A stretch of DNA of 19,857 nucleotides from Rhodocollybia butyracea (lineage: Eukaryota > Basidiomycota > Agaricomycetes > Agaricales > Omphalotaceae): assembly GCA_015501585.1 (NCBI GenBank), contig JADNRY010000980.1, forward strand, positions 1 to 19,857, read 5' to 3'. Position 1 is the stretch's first letter. Each line of letters starts with the position of its first letter. Positions 1 to 10,178 of this stretch are shown piece after piece. Made by a program: the position numbers and the translations under genes. The notes under the pieces are model-generated. The model saw only the letters and a program-made list of their open reading frames with translations. It ran no database searches and was not told the origin of the DNA.

Positions 1-184
1 AGAGAAAAGCCCGAAGAGGTAATGGCAGGATTGAAAAACACCGAGTAGTAAGAATGGCATTACACTGCAAGTTTGCATCATGCCTGAGGATCTCATCTAA
101 GCCAGGAATTAGTGGAAGGCTGAGGAATAGAGTTAATGAATCACTCACAGACTTGTTCCATCTTTCTTTGTCCAATTTCATTGC

Positions 185-599
185 ATTAGAGGTATGTAGT
201 CTGCAGCAGAAATGTGTTAGTGTCAGAGGATCAAGGCATGAAGATGCCAACAAGAGCAATACTCACCAACCAACTTACCAACACAGAAGAGGAAAAGAAA
301 AAAAAAATTATTACATATGTGAAGCAATTTAAGTACGAAGATGTCAGTACACAGGAAAGTTACCTTCTGAGATGCAACGGGAATGTCAAAATGCCGAAAA
401 CGACGCTGATGTTAATGAGTAGGTACAGAGGCAAAAGCAAGAGCAGGTGATGAGTAGAAAGAGTGTAATGAGCAATCAGTAAGTCACATGGATGCGCTTT
501 GACATTCCAAATATATCGAAACAAAATCCTTTTTGGGTCAACGGATTTGGATGAAATCAGGCCTAATTGGGAAGAATTCTCACGCAAAACCCGCCATAA
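185..599 (+). repeat. Direct repeat, copy A
   Basis: This block resembles 1754-2412 in the same orientation. The right part (469-599) is the clearest: over about 131 bases it matches 2280-2412 with roughly 14 differences counted by eye, and both copies stop matching just after the shared ending ACCCGCCATAA. The left part, from ATTAGAGG through CTGCAGCAGAAA, also matches but with more gaps. No open frame is conserved between the copies, so this is a non-coding repeat family, perhaps remains of a transposable element. I could not assign it to a known class. Confidence 0.75.
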
Positions 600-2125
600 A
601 TGACTTGCGAGTGTGGGCCATCGCGCTGAGCGCGTGGCAGGTACGATCCTGTATGCTGCTAGTTCATTCTATTACTGTGACTCATGCATAAACCTCTTGG
701 TTGTGCCGCTGCAATGTATATCAGGGAAAAAGAAATTTGAAGCTCAAGTACAAGGAGGTTGGCTCAACTCCAGAAAGGCGGAGAGAGCTTGGAGTTTCGG
801 GAAGGACCACAGCCTCACCATGTCTTGTTCGTTGATCAACATTGTCGGTGTTTGTCATTGGGTAAAAAGTGGTGGTTCTATATCCACTGCTCTGTACATT
901 CGAGATATGGTGCCTAGGTGGTCTTGAAACTACTCTGTCTACTCTGTTCAGAGAAGTGTACTCTGGAAGCTCAGTATCTTTGGTCATACAGGAAAGTTAG
1001 CCTTGTACAAATATGCGGTCGAATCAATGTACCCATCAGGTGAAGAGCACCGTTCAAGTATTTCTCCTCCATCCAGAGACCATTAGGGGCCCGGAACTTT
1101 GAGAAAGTTCAACTGCACTAGGATTGGATTCATGTTGAAGTACCCAGTTGATTACTACCAAATGTTAGTACAAGCCCTGGACATTAGTCAGAACTTACTT
1201 TCATGCTAGCGCACCTGCTAAGGGTCCCAATCAGTTGGAAAATGAACCTCCCATTTGTGAAGGCGCCCAAGGATGGAGATACATTCAGAGCCAGTAGAAA
1301 GATGTAGTTCATCTTGAAGAAGATGTTCTGCAAACAGTCAATGATTAATGAGTGGGACTACCCGAAACTCAACACACCCCAAGACATGTCAGTTTTGAAT
1401 CGGTCCCTGTTTTCTTGACTGAACCTCCTGGGCAATATAAAAGTCTTGTTCCAAACTCTAGCAAAAATATTCAACAAGCGATTGGAAAACCATGAATAAG
1501 CAGCAAACCTAGGGTCATGTCAGCGCCATGAAAACAGAAACAGTAGTGGTTGAAGTTGTGGATTGATGGCAATAAATATGTTGCAGGAAGCAGAGTGCAA
1601 TCAAGTCACAAGTGCATGACTGCAGCCACCACCAGTAAAAAGAAAAAAAACCAAGGAGATAGACTTGAGCGAGGTTGAGAACTGGAAGTAGTGAGAAACG
1701 CGTGTGATAAAAAAAAAGGCACTGCATTGGACCGCGACTCCATGAGTTTGCGAATTAGAGGTGTGCAGCCTGCAGCAGAAACGGCGTTTAGTGTCAGAAG
1801 ATCAAACAAAGAAAACGCCAGTGAGAGCAGCAGTGCCGGACCATAGAGACAATCAGAGAAGGATCAACTTACTGATGTAGAACAGAAGAAGAAGAAGAAA
1901 AGCGGAAGTCAGAGGTTGCAAATCGCAGAGTAATCTGCAAACTTCGAAGCAATTTAGGTATCAAAGAGATTCGGAGCAGGTGTGCAGAAGTTGCCTTTTG
2001 AGAGTGGTAGGAAACAGAAGTACCGAAAACAAGGAACAATATTGTGTGATGATGAGTAGGTGCAGTGGGCAAAAGAGCGTAGAGTATGAGATAATGGTCA
2101 CGAGCATGACGAGTTCTGCTGCTCA

Positions 2126-2268
2126 TGTTGTTTACTTTTATTGATGTACTATATATATGTAGCTGAGACTTGAGGAACCTTGCGCTTTTGACTCAAGGTT
2201 CCCTGCCTATCTGAATTTATTTGCTGTTCTATTCTTTCTGCCGTATCTCTCAGCATTTTTATTCAACA
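2126..2268. mobile_element. Possible small insertion inside repeat copy B
   Basis: This 143-base segment is absent from the matching place in copy A. Its ends are inverted (TGTTG at 2126-2130, CAACA at 2264-2268), which is the TG..CA form of solo LTRs. It contains a TATATATA run near 2150 and a hairpin at 2174-2202. The flanking five bases (GCTCA and GAGTA) do not match, so no target-site duplication supports insertion. The boundaries rest only on the comparison of two diverged copies. Confidence 0.25.
2174..2202. repeat. 9-bp hairpin
   Basis: GGAACCTTG at 2174-2182 is the exact reverse complement of CAAGGTTCC at 2194-2202, with an 11-base loop. It lies within the extra sequence of repeat copy B. 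No T-run follows it, and the role is unknown. Confidence 0.6.
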
Positions 2269-2410
2269 GAGTATGTGGATGAGCAATCAGAAAGTCACAT
2301 GGGATATGCTTTGACATTCCAAATATATCAAAACGAAATCCTAATTGGGTCAACCGGATTTGGACGAAATCAGGCTTAATCGGGAAAAGTTCTCACGCAA
2401 AACCCGCCAT

Positions 2411-2480
2411 AAGGACGAGCCTTCATTACATTCAGGACTCATAATAAGGACGAGCCTTCATTGCATTCAGGACTCGTAAC
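2411..2480 (+). repeat. 35-bp tandem duplication
   Basis: Two head-to-tail 35-base units (2411-2445 and 2446-2480) begin AAGGACGAGCCTTCATT and differ at about three positions (A/G twice, T/C once). They start exactly where the similarity of repeat copies A and B ends. Confidence 0.9.
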
Positions 2481-2750
2481 TTCGACTCACCCAGCCAAGA
2501 CTCGCTTTGGCCTCCTAAAAGGAAATAGGTGAAAATATATACACAAGCCAATATTGACGAGGTTCAGTAGACAGAGTGTTCAATTCCCTCACTTGTTTCT
2601 CCTTCTGGCAGTATAATTTTATGCGTTTATTCACTGTAGCTTCCCTCTTGAATTTGTCTGATCGTTCACCGTGGCACACAATACTAATCCTCGATTCACG
2701 ATCTATAGCGCACGTACCTCGGATGTACACTCTCAAATTATGTTAGCCTC

Positions 2751-2782
2751 ATTTATCCTCAACATCATTTATCCTCAACATC
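2751..2782 (+). repeat. 16-bp perfect tandem duplication
   Basis: The unit ATTTATCCTCAACATC occurs twice without a gap or mismatch. It lies in gene-free DNA and looks like simple slippage. Confidence 0.9.
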
Positions 2783-3077
2783 ATCTCCGTTCAATGCACT
2801 TTCACGGGCTTTAGTAATGTCCAATTCATTAGTTATTTGGACCACAAACAGTATCAGGATTCAGTTCGGTTTCACTGTATAAAACATGTCCTCATAACAT
2901 CCTCTCCTCACTCATGCAGTACTCAAGAGGGAGCTCTATTACTGAAACACTGATGGGATAGTAAGCAAAAGAAATATTTATCAAAAACAATGGACAGCAA
3001 AAATACAGTGTAGCATAGCTGTAAGAGGTACAATATCACTCTCTTATAACAACCTACAGCAGTAATGAGTGGTGCGT

Positions 3078-5359
3078 TCACCGTATGCCAGCAGTGGCTT
3101 TTTGCAATGCTCGCTTGATACCCAGCTGTGCCTTCTTCAGTTCATCAGCAGTCGATTCCTCTATTTCCAGCTTTTCAAGGGCGCGTGCAAGCTCGGCCTC
3201 AACCTGAGCCTTGGCGCCTCGCTTAACTTTCATACCAATTTCCGGGGAAGTGATAGTGCTCTCAACCTGGTGGATGTACGCCTCCAGATCGGCCTTCGCC
3301 TCATGACGAGCAGAGAACTCCTTGTCAGCGGTCTTGAATTGCTCGGCGTCCTTAATCATCTGATCAATCTCAGCCGATGAGAGACGACCGACAGAGTTGG
3401 TGATACCTGGAAATATGTGAGAGAAAATAGCCAACGAATAGCCAGATACTAACTGATCGATGCCTTGCGACCGGAGGCACGGTCTTGGGCAGACACCTTC
3501 AAGAGACCATTGGCGTCAATTTCAAAGGTGGTGACAAGTTCAGCCTGGCCACGAGGCATGGGAGGAATACCGTTGAGCTCGAACTCGCCTAGCAGACGGT
3601 TGTCTCTGCATTGGGTACGCTCTCCTTCGTAGCTGTAGGATAAAGTAAGCACACCATTGCCATACAGTGAAGGAGAAACTCATACACGGGGAAGGTGACA
3701 GTGGTCTGGTTGTCCTCGACAGTTGTGAATGTACGGGATTTGTTCGTTGGGATAGTAGTGTTACGGGGAACGACGACACCAAATACGTCACCTTGCATGG
3801 CAACACCGAGGGATAAAGGAGCAACATCGAGGAGGAGGAGATCTTTGGTCTGCTCAGAGGTCTGGCCAGTGAGAACGGCAGCTTGCACAGCGGCACCGTA
3901 AGCGACAGCCTCATCAGGGTTAATGGATTTATTTAATTGACGGCCACCAAAGTACTCGGAAACGAGTGATTGAATTTTAGGGATACGAGTGGAACCACCG
4001 ACGAGGACGATGTCGTCGACCTTTTCACGGGCCATTTTGGCATCCTTGAGCACCTTTTCAACGGGGTCGAGGGTCGACTTGAACATGGCGGCGTTGATCT
4101 CCTCGAAACGGGCACGAGTGATGTTTGAGGAAAAGTCCTCGCCCTGCATTGAGGACTTAGCATGCAAATAAAATGAAAGGCCGCAAAACTAACCTGGAAG
4201 AGAGAGTCAACTTCGACAGTGGTTTGTGCAACGCTGGAGAGTGTCCTCTTGGCGCGTTCACAAGCGCTCCTCAGACGCCTAAGAGCACGGGGATCATCTG
4301 AGATATCGTGCTTTGACTTGCGCTTGAACTCATTTTTGAAGTGCTCCAAAAGGGTGTTGTCAAAGTCCTCACCACCCAAGTGGGTGTCACCAGCAGTTGC
4401 CTTGACGGCAAAGACACCACCGCTGATGTTCAAGAGGGAGACATCGAAGGTACCTCCTCCCAGGTCAAAGATGAGGACGTTCTTCTCAGTTTTTGATTGT
4501 CGGTCGAGACCGTACGCAATGGCGGCGGCTGTTGGTTCGTTGATGATACGGAGAACATCAAGGCCAGCGATAGCACCAGCATCTTTTGTTGCAAGACGCT
4601 GAGAATCGTTGAAGTATGCAGGGACGCTATTAAACCGGAGTAATAAATATGCGGCAGTGAAACGGACAAGAAGAAAAACACAAACGTGACAACGGCCTTC
4701 TTCACGGTCTTCCCAAGCTTGGCCTCTGAGATCTCCTTCATCTTAGTCAAAACCATGGATGAAATTTCCTGTGGGCTGAAAGTCTTTTCCTCGCCAAGGT
4801 AGTTGACCTTGATCAACGGGGAACCTTCCTTTTCAGTGACTTCAAATGGCCAGTGGGTCATATCCTAGACGCAAAGTACAATGAGATACATTGATTATAG
4901 ATCTTAAAAATAGGTATGGTTACCTTTTTCACGTCTGGATCACTGCGAGATGCAAACGAAAAAAAACAGCCGATGGTCAACGATAAAATGACACAGTATG
5001 GAGAGAGCAGACATACTCGAATCTACGACCGATGAGACGTTTTGCGTCAAAGACGGTGTTCTTTGGGTTCATAGCGGCTTGATTTTTGGCAGCATCACCA
5101 ATCATACGCTCCTCCGCAGAGAAGGCCACATATGAAGGTGTAGTCCGGTTACCCTCTTAAGCACATTTAGTACATAGACAGCAAATATGAAAAGGCAGCT
5201 CACGGTCATTGGCGATGATCTCAACACGGTCGTGTTGCCAGACGCCAACACAACTGAAAATTTCGGTCAGCAAAAAAAAGGAGAAAAAACAGTAACAACG
5301 AACGAGTATGTGGTTCCAAGATCAATGCCAACAGCACCGTCGTACACTTCTTCGGCCAT
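3078..5359 (-). CDS. SSB1: Ribosome-associated Hsp70, Ssb type
   Basis: This cytosolic Hsp70 ATPase binds ribosomes and helps nascent chains fold, working with the RAC co-chaperone complex. Nine exons join in phase: 5304-5359, 5204-5253, 5017-5155, 4924-4942, 4686-4864, 4194-4626, 3686-4143, 3454-3632 and 3078-3406. They total 1842 nt, or 613 residues, the usual Ssb length. Visible motifs are the ATPase signature IDLGTTYS (residues 12-19, rebuilt across intron 1) and [11 protein letters not shown] (about 200-210). It starts [11 protein letters not shown], ends AGIR and lacks the EEVD tail of Ssa proteins. It also has the Ssb features SLFQGEDF and a leucine-rich stretch near 577-586, where yeast Ssb carries a nuclear export signal. 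Exon 4 is only 19 nt. No frame breaks are seen. It is head-to-head with uS2m. Confidence 0.95.
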
Positions 5360-5486
5360 TTTTGATAGAGAGAAAAATAAAGAGTTGGAAGGAGGAAGCA
5401 AACTTTTTTTTTGTCTCTCGTAAGTTTTCCACAGCCACGATGTGCCGGACGGCCGGCGCTTGTTTTGAGGATTTGAGAATTTTGCC
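5360..5486. promoter_or_regulatory. Shared bidirectional promoter, Hsp70/uS2m
   Basis: Only 127 bp separate the two divergent start codons, so this interval must hold both 5' leaders and at least part of both promoters. It contains a T-run (about 5404-5412) and a GC-rich core, GCCGGACGGCCGGCGC (5443-5458). I see no clear TATA box and no regular heat-shock element array, in keeping with Ssb genes in yeast being regulated like ribosomal protein genes rather than by heat. Confidence 0.6.
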
Positions 5487-6475
5487 ATGAACCTGATCCT
5501 CCGTCCACGGCTAGCCCGTTTATCCAGAAAATGTCCTCGACAGTTTTCTACGCAGGCACCTGAGTCTCTAGAAACTCAAGACGACTGGACAAACTTCCAG
5601 CAAACCAGATCTAGTCTTAAAACTTTGAGTCGGTAAAAACCACTTGCAAGCCTGAACACACACTCATAAAAAGTTTAACAGTGGATTCGTTGACTCGTTA
5701 TGGCTCACACCAGACTTCAAATTGGTCTATGCGAAATCCTCTACATAAACCAGCAAAAGACGCGACATTATCTGCTCTTCTTGCTTCCGGGGCACATTTT
5801 GGACACGCTTCTTCGCGGATGAACCCAAATTTTATGCCTTATGCTTATGGTACTCGCGCAGGTATCACTCTCATTGATCTCGACCACACTCTCCCTCTTC
5901 TCCGTAGAGCCGCCAAACTTGTTCGTGCCATCACTGCCAACGATGGACAAATCGTATTTATTGGCACGCGCCCAGACTTACGCCCTGTCGTACAGAAAGC
6001 TGCGTTCCGTCTCGGTGAACAAGGCTTCCATGTGGGCGAAAGATGGCTACCAGGGACTTTAACCAACAAGTGGCAGATGTTTGGCCACGACACAGTCCGC
6101 TCAAAACGTATAATCCCTGACCTTGTCATTCTACTTAATCCCATCCAAAACATGAACGCCATTCAAGAATGCGCGCTCACAAATGTCCCTACTATCGGCA
6201 TTATTGATTCAAATGTCGATCCGCGCATAGTCATGTATCCAATACCGGCCAATGACGAAAGTCCACGGACAGCGGAAATCATTGCTGGTGTGTTGAGCAT
6301 AGCAGGCCGTGAAGGTATTGCTCTTCGTCAAGCAGAGGAGGCAAGGATGAGGTTGGCAGTAGATACTGCTTGGGAAGACTTCCCGGCCACGGAGGAAGCG
6401 GTATCGGAGTTTGAGAAGAAGGAGGAGCAAGAAGATACAAAACCGCTTGACGGAGAGGAATCTTTTGATTACTGA
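5487..6475 (+). CDS. MRP4: Mitochondrial small-subunit ribosomal protein uS2m
   Basis: Component of the mitochondrial 37S ribosomal subunit, homologous to bacterial S2. Exon 1 (5487-5628) encodes a typical import presequence: MNLILRPRLARLSRKC is rich in Arg and Leu and has no acidic residue. Exon 2 carries the S2 fold from about TLSALLASGAHFGH, through IVFIGTRPDLRPVVQKAA and WLPGTLTNKW, to the late S2 signature around IGIIDSNVDPRIVMYPIP. It ends in an acidic tail. I prefer an intron at 5629-5681 (donor GTCGGT, acceptor TTTAACAG, 53 nt), giving 311 residues. The alternative is 5633-5673 (donor GTAAAA, poor acceptor, 41 nt), giving 315 residues. The GTG at 5681 is not a start. Transcript ends probably overlap those of TRP2. 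Confidence 0.92.
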
Positions 6476-6514
6476 TATATACAATACTACGGGTTATATT
6501 AGAATAAGATATTT

Positions 6515-8303
6515 CTAACTCGAATGATCTCCGGATGTTGAGCCATTTTGGATCTCGGACCAGTATGCTGCAAACCGTCAGCTATAAGCTACTCACAGTC
6601 GTCCAAACTCACCTTCCGCAGCCTCCAAAGCTCTAACGTTACCCTTCAACTTGTTGATTGTCTCGATGTACTCGTCTTCTTCCACACTATCAAAGACAAT
6701 ACCACCGCCAGCTTGCAGGTAAGCTACCCCGTCTTTGAAGGTCATCGTCCGTATCGCGATACATGTATCCATCTCGTCCTCTGCAAAATCAAACCGACCT
6801 ACGGCTCCAGCATAGACACCCCGTCGATCTTTTTCTAAAGAGGATACAATCTCGATGGCCTTGATTTTTGGTGCGCCAGATACAGTTCCTGCTGGGAATA
6901 TGGAACGGAAAGCATCAAATCTATGACAATTTTTAGTTTTGGTTGCGTTCCTCCAGCATGGACTGAGATTTGCTTACCTTGTCAAACCCTCTCTGAGTTT
7001 GCCAGAAACTTGGGACGTCAGATGAATGACATGACTGAATTTTTCAAGTTGCATGAGGTGGTCGACCTTGACTGTCTTGGGGTCGCATACTCGATTCACG
7101 TCATTGCGAGCCAAATCGACCAACATGATATGCTCTGCGCGATCTTTCTCGGAGTTGAGTAACGCTGCTCCAAGCTCCTCGTCCTCTAGAAAGTTAAATT
7201 AAATCAGACGATGCACAACGGAGGCATGGATTTCTAACCCTCCGGCGTCTTCCCTCGTTTCGTAGTTCCTGCGATAGCATGATTGAAGACAGTGTTCTTT
7301 TGTACTTTGCACAAAGTCTCCGGACTAGCACCGACGATCTGGAGGTCTCCACAGTCCAGATAAAACATATAAGGACTGGGATTGACCTTACGCAAATGCC
7401 GGTATGCATTGAACGGATGCAAAGACGTCGGGCGGGCCAAACGCTGAGATGGAACAGCCTGGATGATATCCCCGGCAACTATGTGCTTCTTGAGCGTCGT
7501 GACGAAACCTTCGTAACCCTCCTTCCCAACATTCGACACGGCCTCATTTCCGAGTACTATCGGAGGCTGAGTGGGTTCCGGAGTGGTGGATGCGAACAAA
7601 ACCTTTGCTAATCTACGTGCCTTGTCGACAGCGGTTTGGTACGCAAATGCAAGGTTATCCTTTCCGGCGTCGCTGGGAGTAAAGACATGCGAGACTACCT
7701 TGATAGTCTGGAATATGTGATCATATATGACAAGCGTGTCGACAAGCATGAGAACAGCTTCCGGGATGTTCAGAGTATCTTCGAGTTTACATGCAGTCTT
7801 TGGTTCAAAATGCTGGATGCAATCGTAGGCAACATAACCAATGGCACCCCCAGTAAATGTTTGTACTTCTGGGATCTTAACATACTGATGAAGAGAAAGT
7901 TCCTTCTGGAGAGCGATCATGGGATCTCCGGTAATTTCTTCGTTGGGACCAGTCTTGATAATCCTCTTGGGATCTACAAGGATGAGTACAAGCAAGTGTA
8001 TAGTGAGTTTGCAGCATACCTGCTCCGATGAAGCTATAACGCGCGACACTTTCTCCGCCAACGACTGACTCTAGAAGAAAGCTGTATTTGGAGTCCTTCG
8101 AAATACGCATATACGCCATAACCGGCGTTATGAGGTCTGCAGGAAGCTCGACATAGACAGGGACACAATTCCCTAGCTTTTTGTGAATGATAAGCTTCTC
8201 AACATCAGCCAGGGATGGAAGTGCTGGAAGGTTCTAAGAGAATCGGGTCGATAAGAAGGACAAGACAGAATAGCACGATAATTACTGAAACGTTTATGGA
8301 CAT
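6515..8303 (-). CDS. TRP2: Anthranilate synthase component I
   Basis: Makes anthranilate from chorismate, the first committed step of tryptophan synthesis, using ammonia from the glutaminase subunit. Six exons join in phase: 8286-8303, 8020-8233, 7239-7973, 6978-7185, 6613-6920 and 6515-6567. They total 1536 nt, or 511 residues, close to yeast Trp2. The tryptophan feedback site is intact: LLES at residues 59-62 followed by RYS, and NPSPYMFY further on. The chorismate-binding core includes [34 protein letters not shown] and AGTVSGAPK. There is no glutaminase domain and no mitochondrial presequence, so the protein is cytosolic and needs a separate TRP3 partner. Exon 1 holds only six codons. The stop is 39 bp from that of uS2m. 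Confidence 0.96.
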
Positions 8304-8398
8304 TGATGGTTGAGAGAACAGAGGATTATTTTCCATATTGATTTTGGCGCTGGTGCTTTTCTACTTAGCTCTGGGCTTAAATACCCTTTCATCCAACC
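8304..8398. promoter_or_regulatory. Shared bidirectional promoter, TRP2/SHQ1
   Basis: Just 95 bp lie between the divergent start codons of TRP2 and SHQ1. An AT-rich stretch near 8326-8345 and a TTAAATA motif near 8378-8384 could act as TATA-like elements, the second only about 15-20 bp from the SHQ1 start. I see no TGACTCA Gcn4-type site here, although TRP2 is a Gcn4 target in yeast. Confidence 0.55.
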
Positions 8399-10019
8399 AT
8401 GATCACACCTCGGTTTTCCTGTGCTCAGACGGCCGAGTCCGTTATGATCTCCGTCTATTGCCCTTCAGTTCGCGTATGTGACCTATGCCTCCTTTCCACT
8501 GTCATTTTTCACCCAATCATGCAAGGCTTCAGATGTTGAAATAAACATCGATGGCAATATGTTTTCTCTACATGTTAATCCATACTTTTTGCGATTGAAT
8601 TTCACAAACTCTGTCGTCGAAGACGATGCTTCCTCGGCCCAATATGATCCTAGCACCGGATATCTGACCGTAACCCTTACGAAAGAAATCAAAGGACAGG
8701 AATTCGACGACTTGGATTTGTTGGCCAAGCTCTTAGCTCCGCGGCCGACGGTGCAGGAACCGCTAATTGAGGTCATTTCTTCTGAAAGCACGGCCGAAGA
8801 CACAGATCAACTCGTAAAACAGACTCAAAAGCTGTCTTTGCACGACCGGGAGATTTTGGAAGGTTCGGCTGTTCCCTATCCTGTAGATCTGACACTTGAT
8901 GTTTTTCCAGCCGCTCAAAATGACTGGCAACTCCCTCAACGAATACCGCCTCTAGAACAGCCCTCACTAACCATTCGAGTCCGGTATGGATTTCTGGACA
9001 TGCACTCCGGATATTTTACAAATGTTGCATACACCGAAAACGAAGTAAATGAACTTGGCTTCGAAGCAGAAGTCTTGACCCCATCCGAACGGCGTCAAAG
9101 GCGTATTAAGCACGAGGATGAGAAATGGGACGAAGAACATTATATGTAGGCAACTTGAAAGGACCGAACCTTTCCGAGACTTACTCCTTTTCGTAGGGCC
9201 GATTTTGCCGACGATGGCTACATCCAAGAGCTCACCCGTTGGACACATCCGTACCTATCCCATACCCATAAGGTTACCTACACTGAAAAAGAAAACGCCA
9301 CGATGCTCAATTTGCCCAGAAAAGAATGTGAGTATATTTTGACGACGTCTGTGCTATGCTCTGACCGGAAATTAGACCTTTTGACGGATGTCCAAACACA
9401 TAATTTATACTTGACTCTGGCCACCATCCTGTTTTCATACGCGTATGACATGCGTACCAATCAGTGCGACCCGACTCCTGAGAGCGCTTGGACTATCTGC
9501 TCGTTAACGCCGTCGTTCTCCGCCCTAGATCCACCTCCTTGCTCGAGCGAATGCGACCCAAAATTAGGTTTTTCTCTAAACGAAATCTCATCCACCTTCG
9601 TTGCATCCTATCGGAGGTCTTTTGCATTCCCATTATATAGATCGTTTATCTTGGCCGAAAAATGTCGTCAAGACGTGGCTGAGTTTCTTTGCAAAGGAAA
9701 GCGGACCGTCTTTCGTTGCCTCTTGGAGATGAAGGATATTCTCGACCATCACGATGTATATTATGTGTACAGCAAAGTCTGGCTGGATGATCTTTGCGTC
9801 TGGACCCAGACTTATGCCAGGTCAGTTGAATAGCATGAACTTCATTCACGTTGACTCACCTTCTGCAGTGATGATGTTTTCGCTCGCCTTGGAGTACTCG
9901 TAAAAGATGCGTCGATAACCAAGGACTCTATAGGTTGGGATCTTGACCAACTGGAGGATGTTGTTAGGCAACACCCGCACGAAGGGGAGCAAAGGGAAGT
10001 AGATAGCGACGATGAATAA
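8399..10019 (+). CDS. SHQ1: H/ACA snoRNP assembly factor SHQ1
   Basis: Shq1 binds the pseudouridine synthase Cbf5/dyskerin as an RNA-mimicking chaperone before H/ACA snoRNPs are assembled. Five exons join in phase: 8399-8473, 8526-9145, 9197-9327, 9376-9820 and 9869-10019. They total 1422 nt, or 473 residues. The N-terminal CS domain is clear (MITPRFSC at the start, then NPYFLRLNF and GYLTVTLTKE). The Shq1-specific domain follows, with MLNLPRKEYLL restored across intron 3, YAYDMRT, ESAWTICSL, ASYRRSFAFPLYRS and GKRTVFRCLLE. The end has GWDLDQLE and an acidic tail. A longer reading from 8478 is an intron read-through and not the start. The gene is intact. It is head-to-head with TRP2. Confidence 0.95.
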
Positions 10020-10178
10020 AATCCTCTTGAACTCTTTGTATGAAGGGCTTGACTACACGCTTACCCTTGTTCAATATCCAAGGGCCTAAGCACAATACAC
10101 CAGTGGCTCCCTTTATCTCACTGTGTATATCTATGCCAGTGATCAAATGGTTTCCTGTTATCGTTCATCCACCTCAGC

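Larger units (their letters stand above)
1754..2412 (+). repeat. Direct repeat, copy B (interrupted)
   Basis: Second copy of the repeat at 185-599. It is about 240 bases longer, mainly because of extra sequence around 2090-2270 that copy A lacks. Both ends match copy A: ATTAGAGG near 1754 and the ending ACCCGCCATAA at about 2412. The copies are about 1.15 kb apart, and the DNA between them has no coding frame. That spacing resembles a small long-terminal-repeat element without genes, but the ends do not read TG..CA and I see no clear target-site duplication, so this is only a possibility. Confidence 0.7.
1..3077. other. Gene-free, repeat-bearing left flank
   Basis: I find no coding region I can support in these 3 kb. 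Open frames here are all under about 105 codons, have no recognisable protein similarity, and do not join through GT..AG introns into a plausible protein. The stretch is A-rich on the plus strand and holds a diverged direct repeat pair, a possible small insertion, a hairpin and two short tandem duplications, each listed separately. The last 100 bases or so should contain the 3' untranslated region of the Hsp70 gene that ends at 3078 on the minus strand. The rest may be degraded transposon or other intergenic sequence. Confidence 0.6.

Noticed and set aside
185..2412. Complete LTR retrotransposon
   Set aside because: There are no gag/pol frames, no primer-binding site or polypurine tract I can place, no TG..CA ends and no target duplication.
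3069..3380. Open frames antisense to the Hsp70 gene (also 3695-3901, 3989-4171, 4219-4602)
   Set aside because: They lie opposite conserved Hsp70 exons. Long antisense frames are a known by-product of Hsp70 codon use, and their translations match nothing.
3078..5359. Ssa-type (heat-inducible cytosolic) Hsp70
   Set aside because: The C-terminus lacks EEVD and a Gly-rich tail, and the 613-residue length and [11 protein letters not shown] start are those of the Ssb subfamily.
5360..5486. Heat-shock elements in the Hsp70 promoter
   Set aside because: Isolated GAA units are present, but not in the alternating GAA/TTC array with 5-bp spacing.
5681..6475. uS2m starting with GTG at 5681
   Set aside because: GTG starts are not expected in fungal nuclear genes. 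An upstream ATG exon supplies a good mitochondrial presequence and splices in frame.
7279..8031. Plus-strand frames within TRP2 (7279-7611, 7636-8031)
   Set aside because: They are antisense to strongly conserved TRP2 exons and have no protein similarity.
8478..8525. SHQ1 starting at the ATG at 8478
   Set aside because: This ATG lies inside intron 1. The upstream exon at 8399 encodes the conserved CS-domain start, MITPRFSC.
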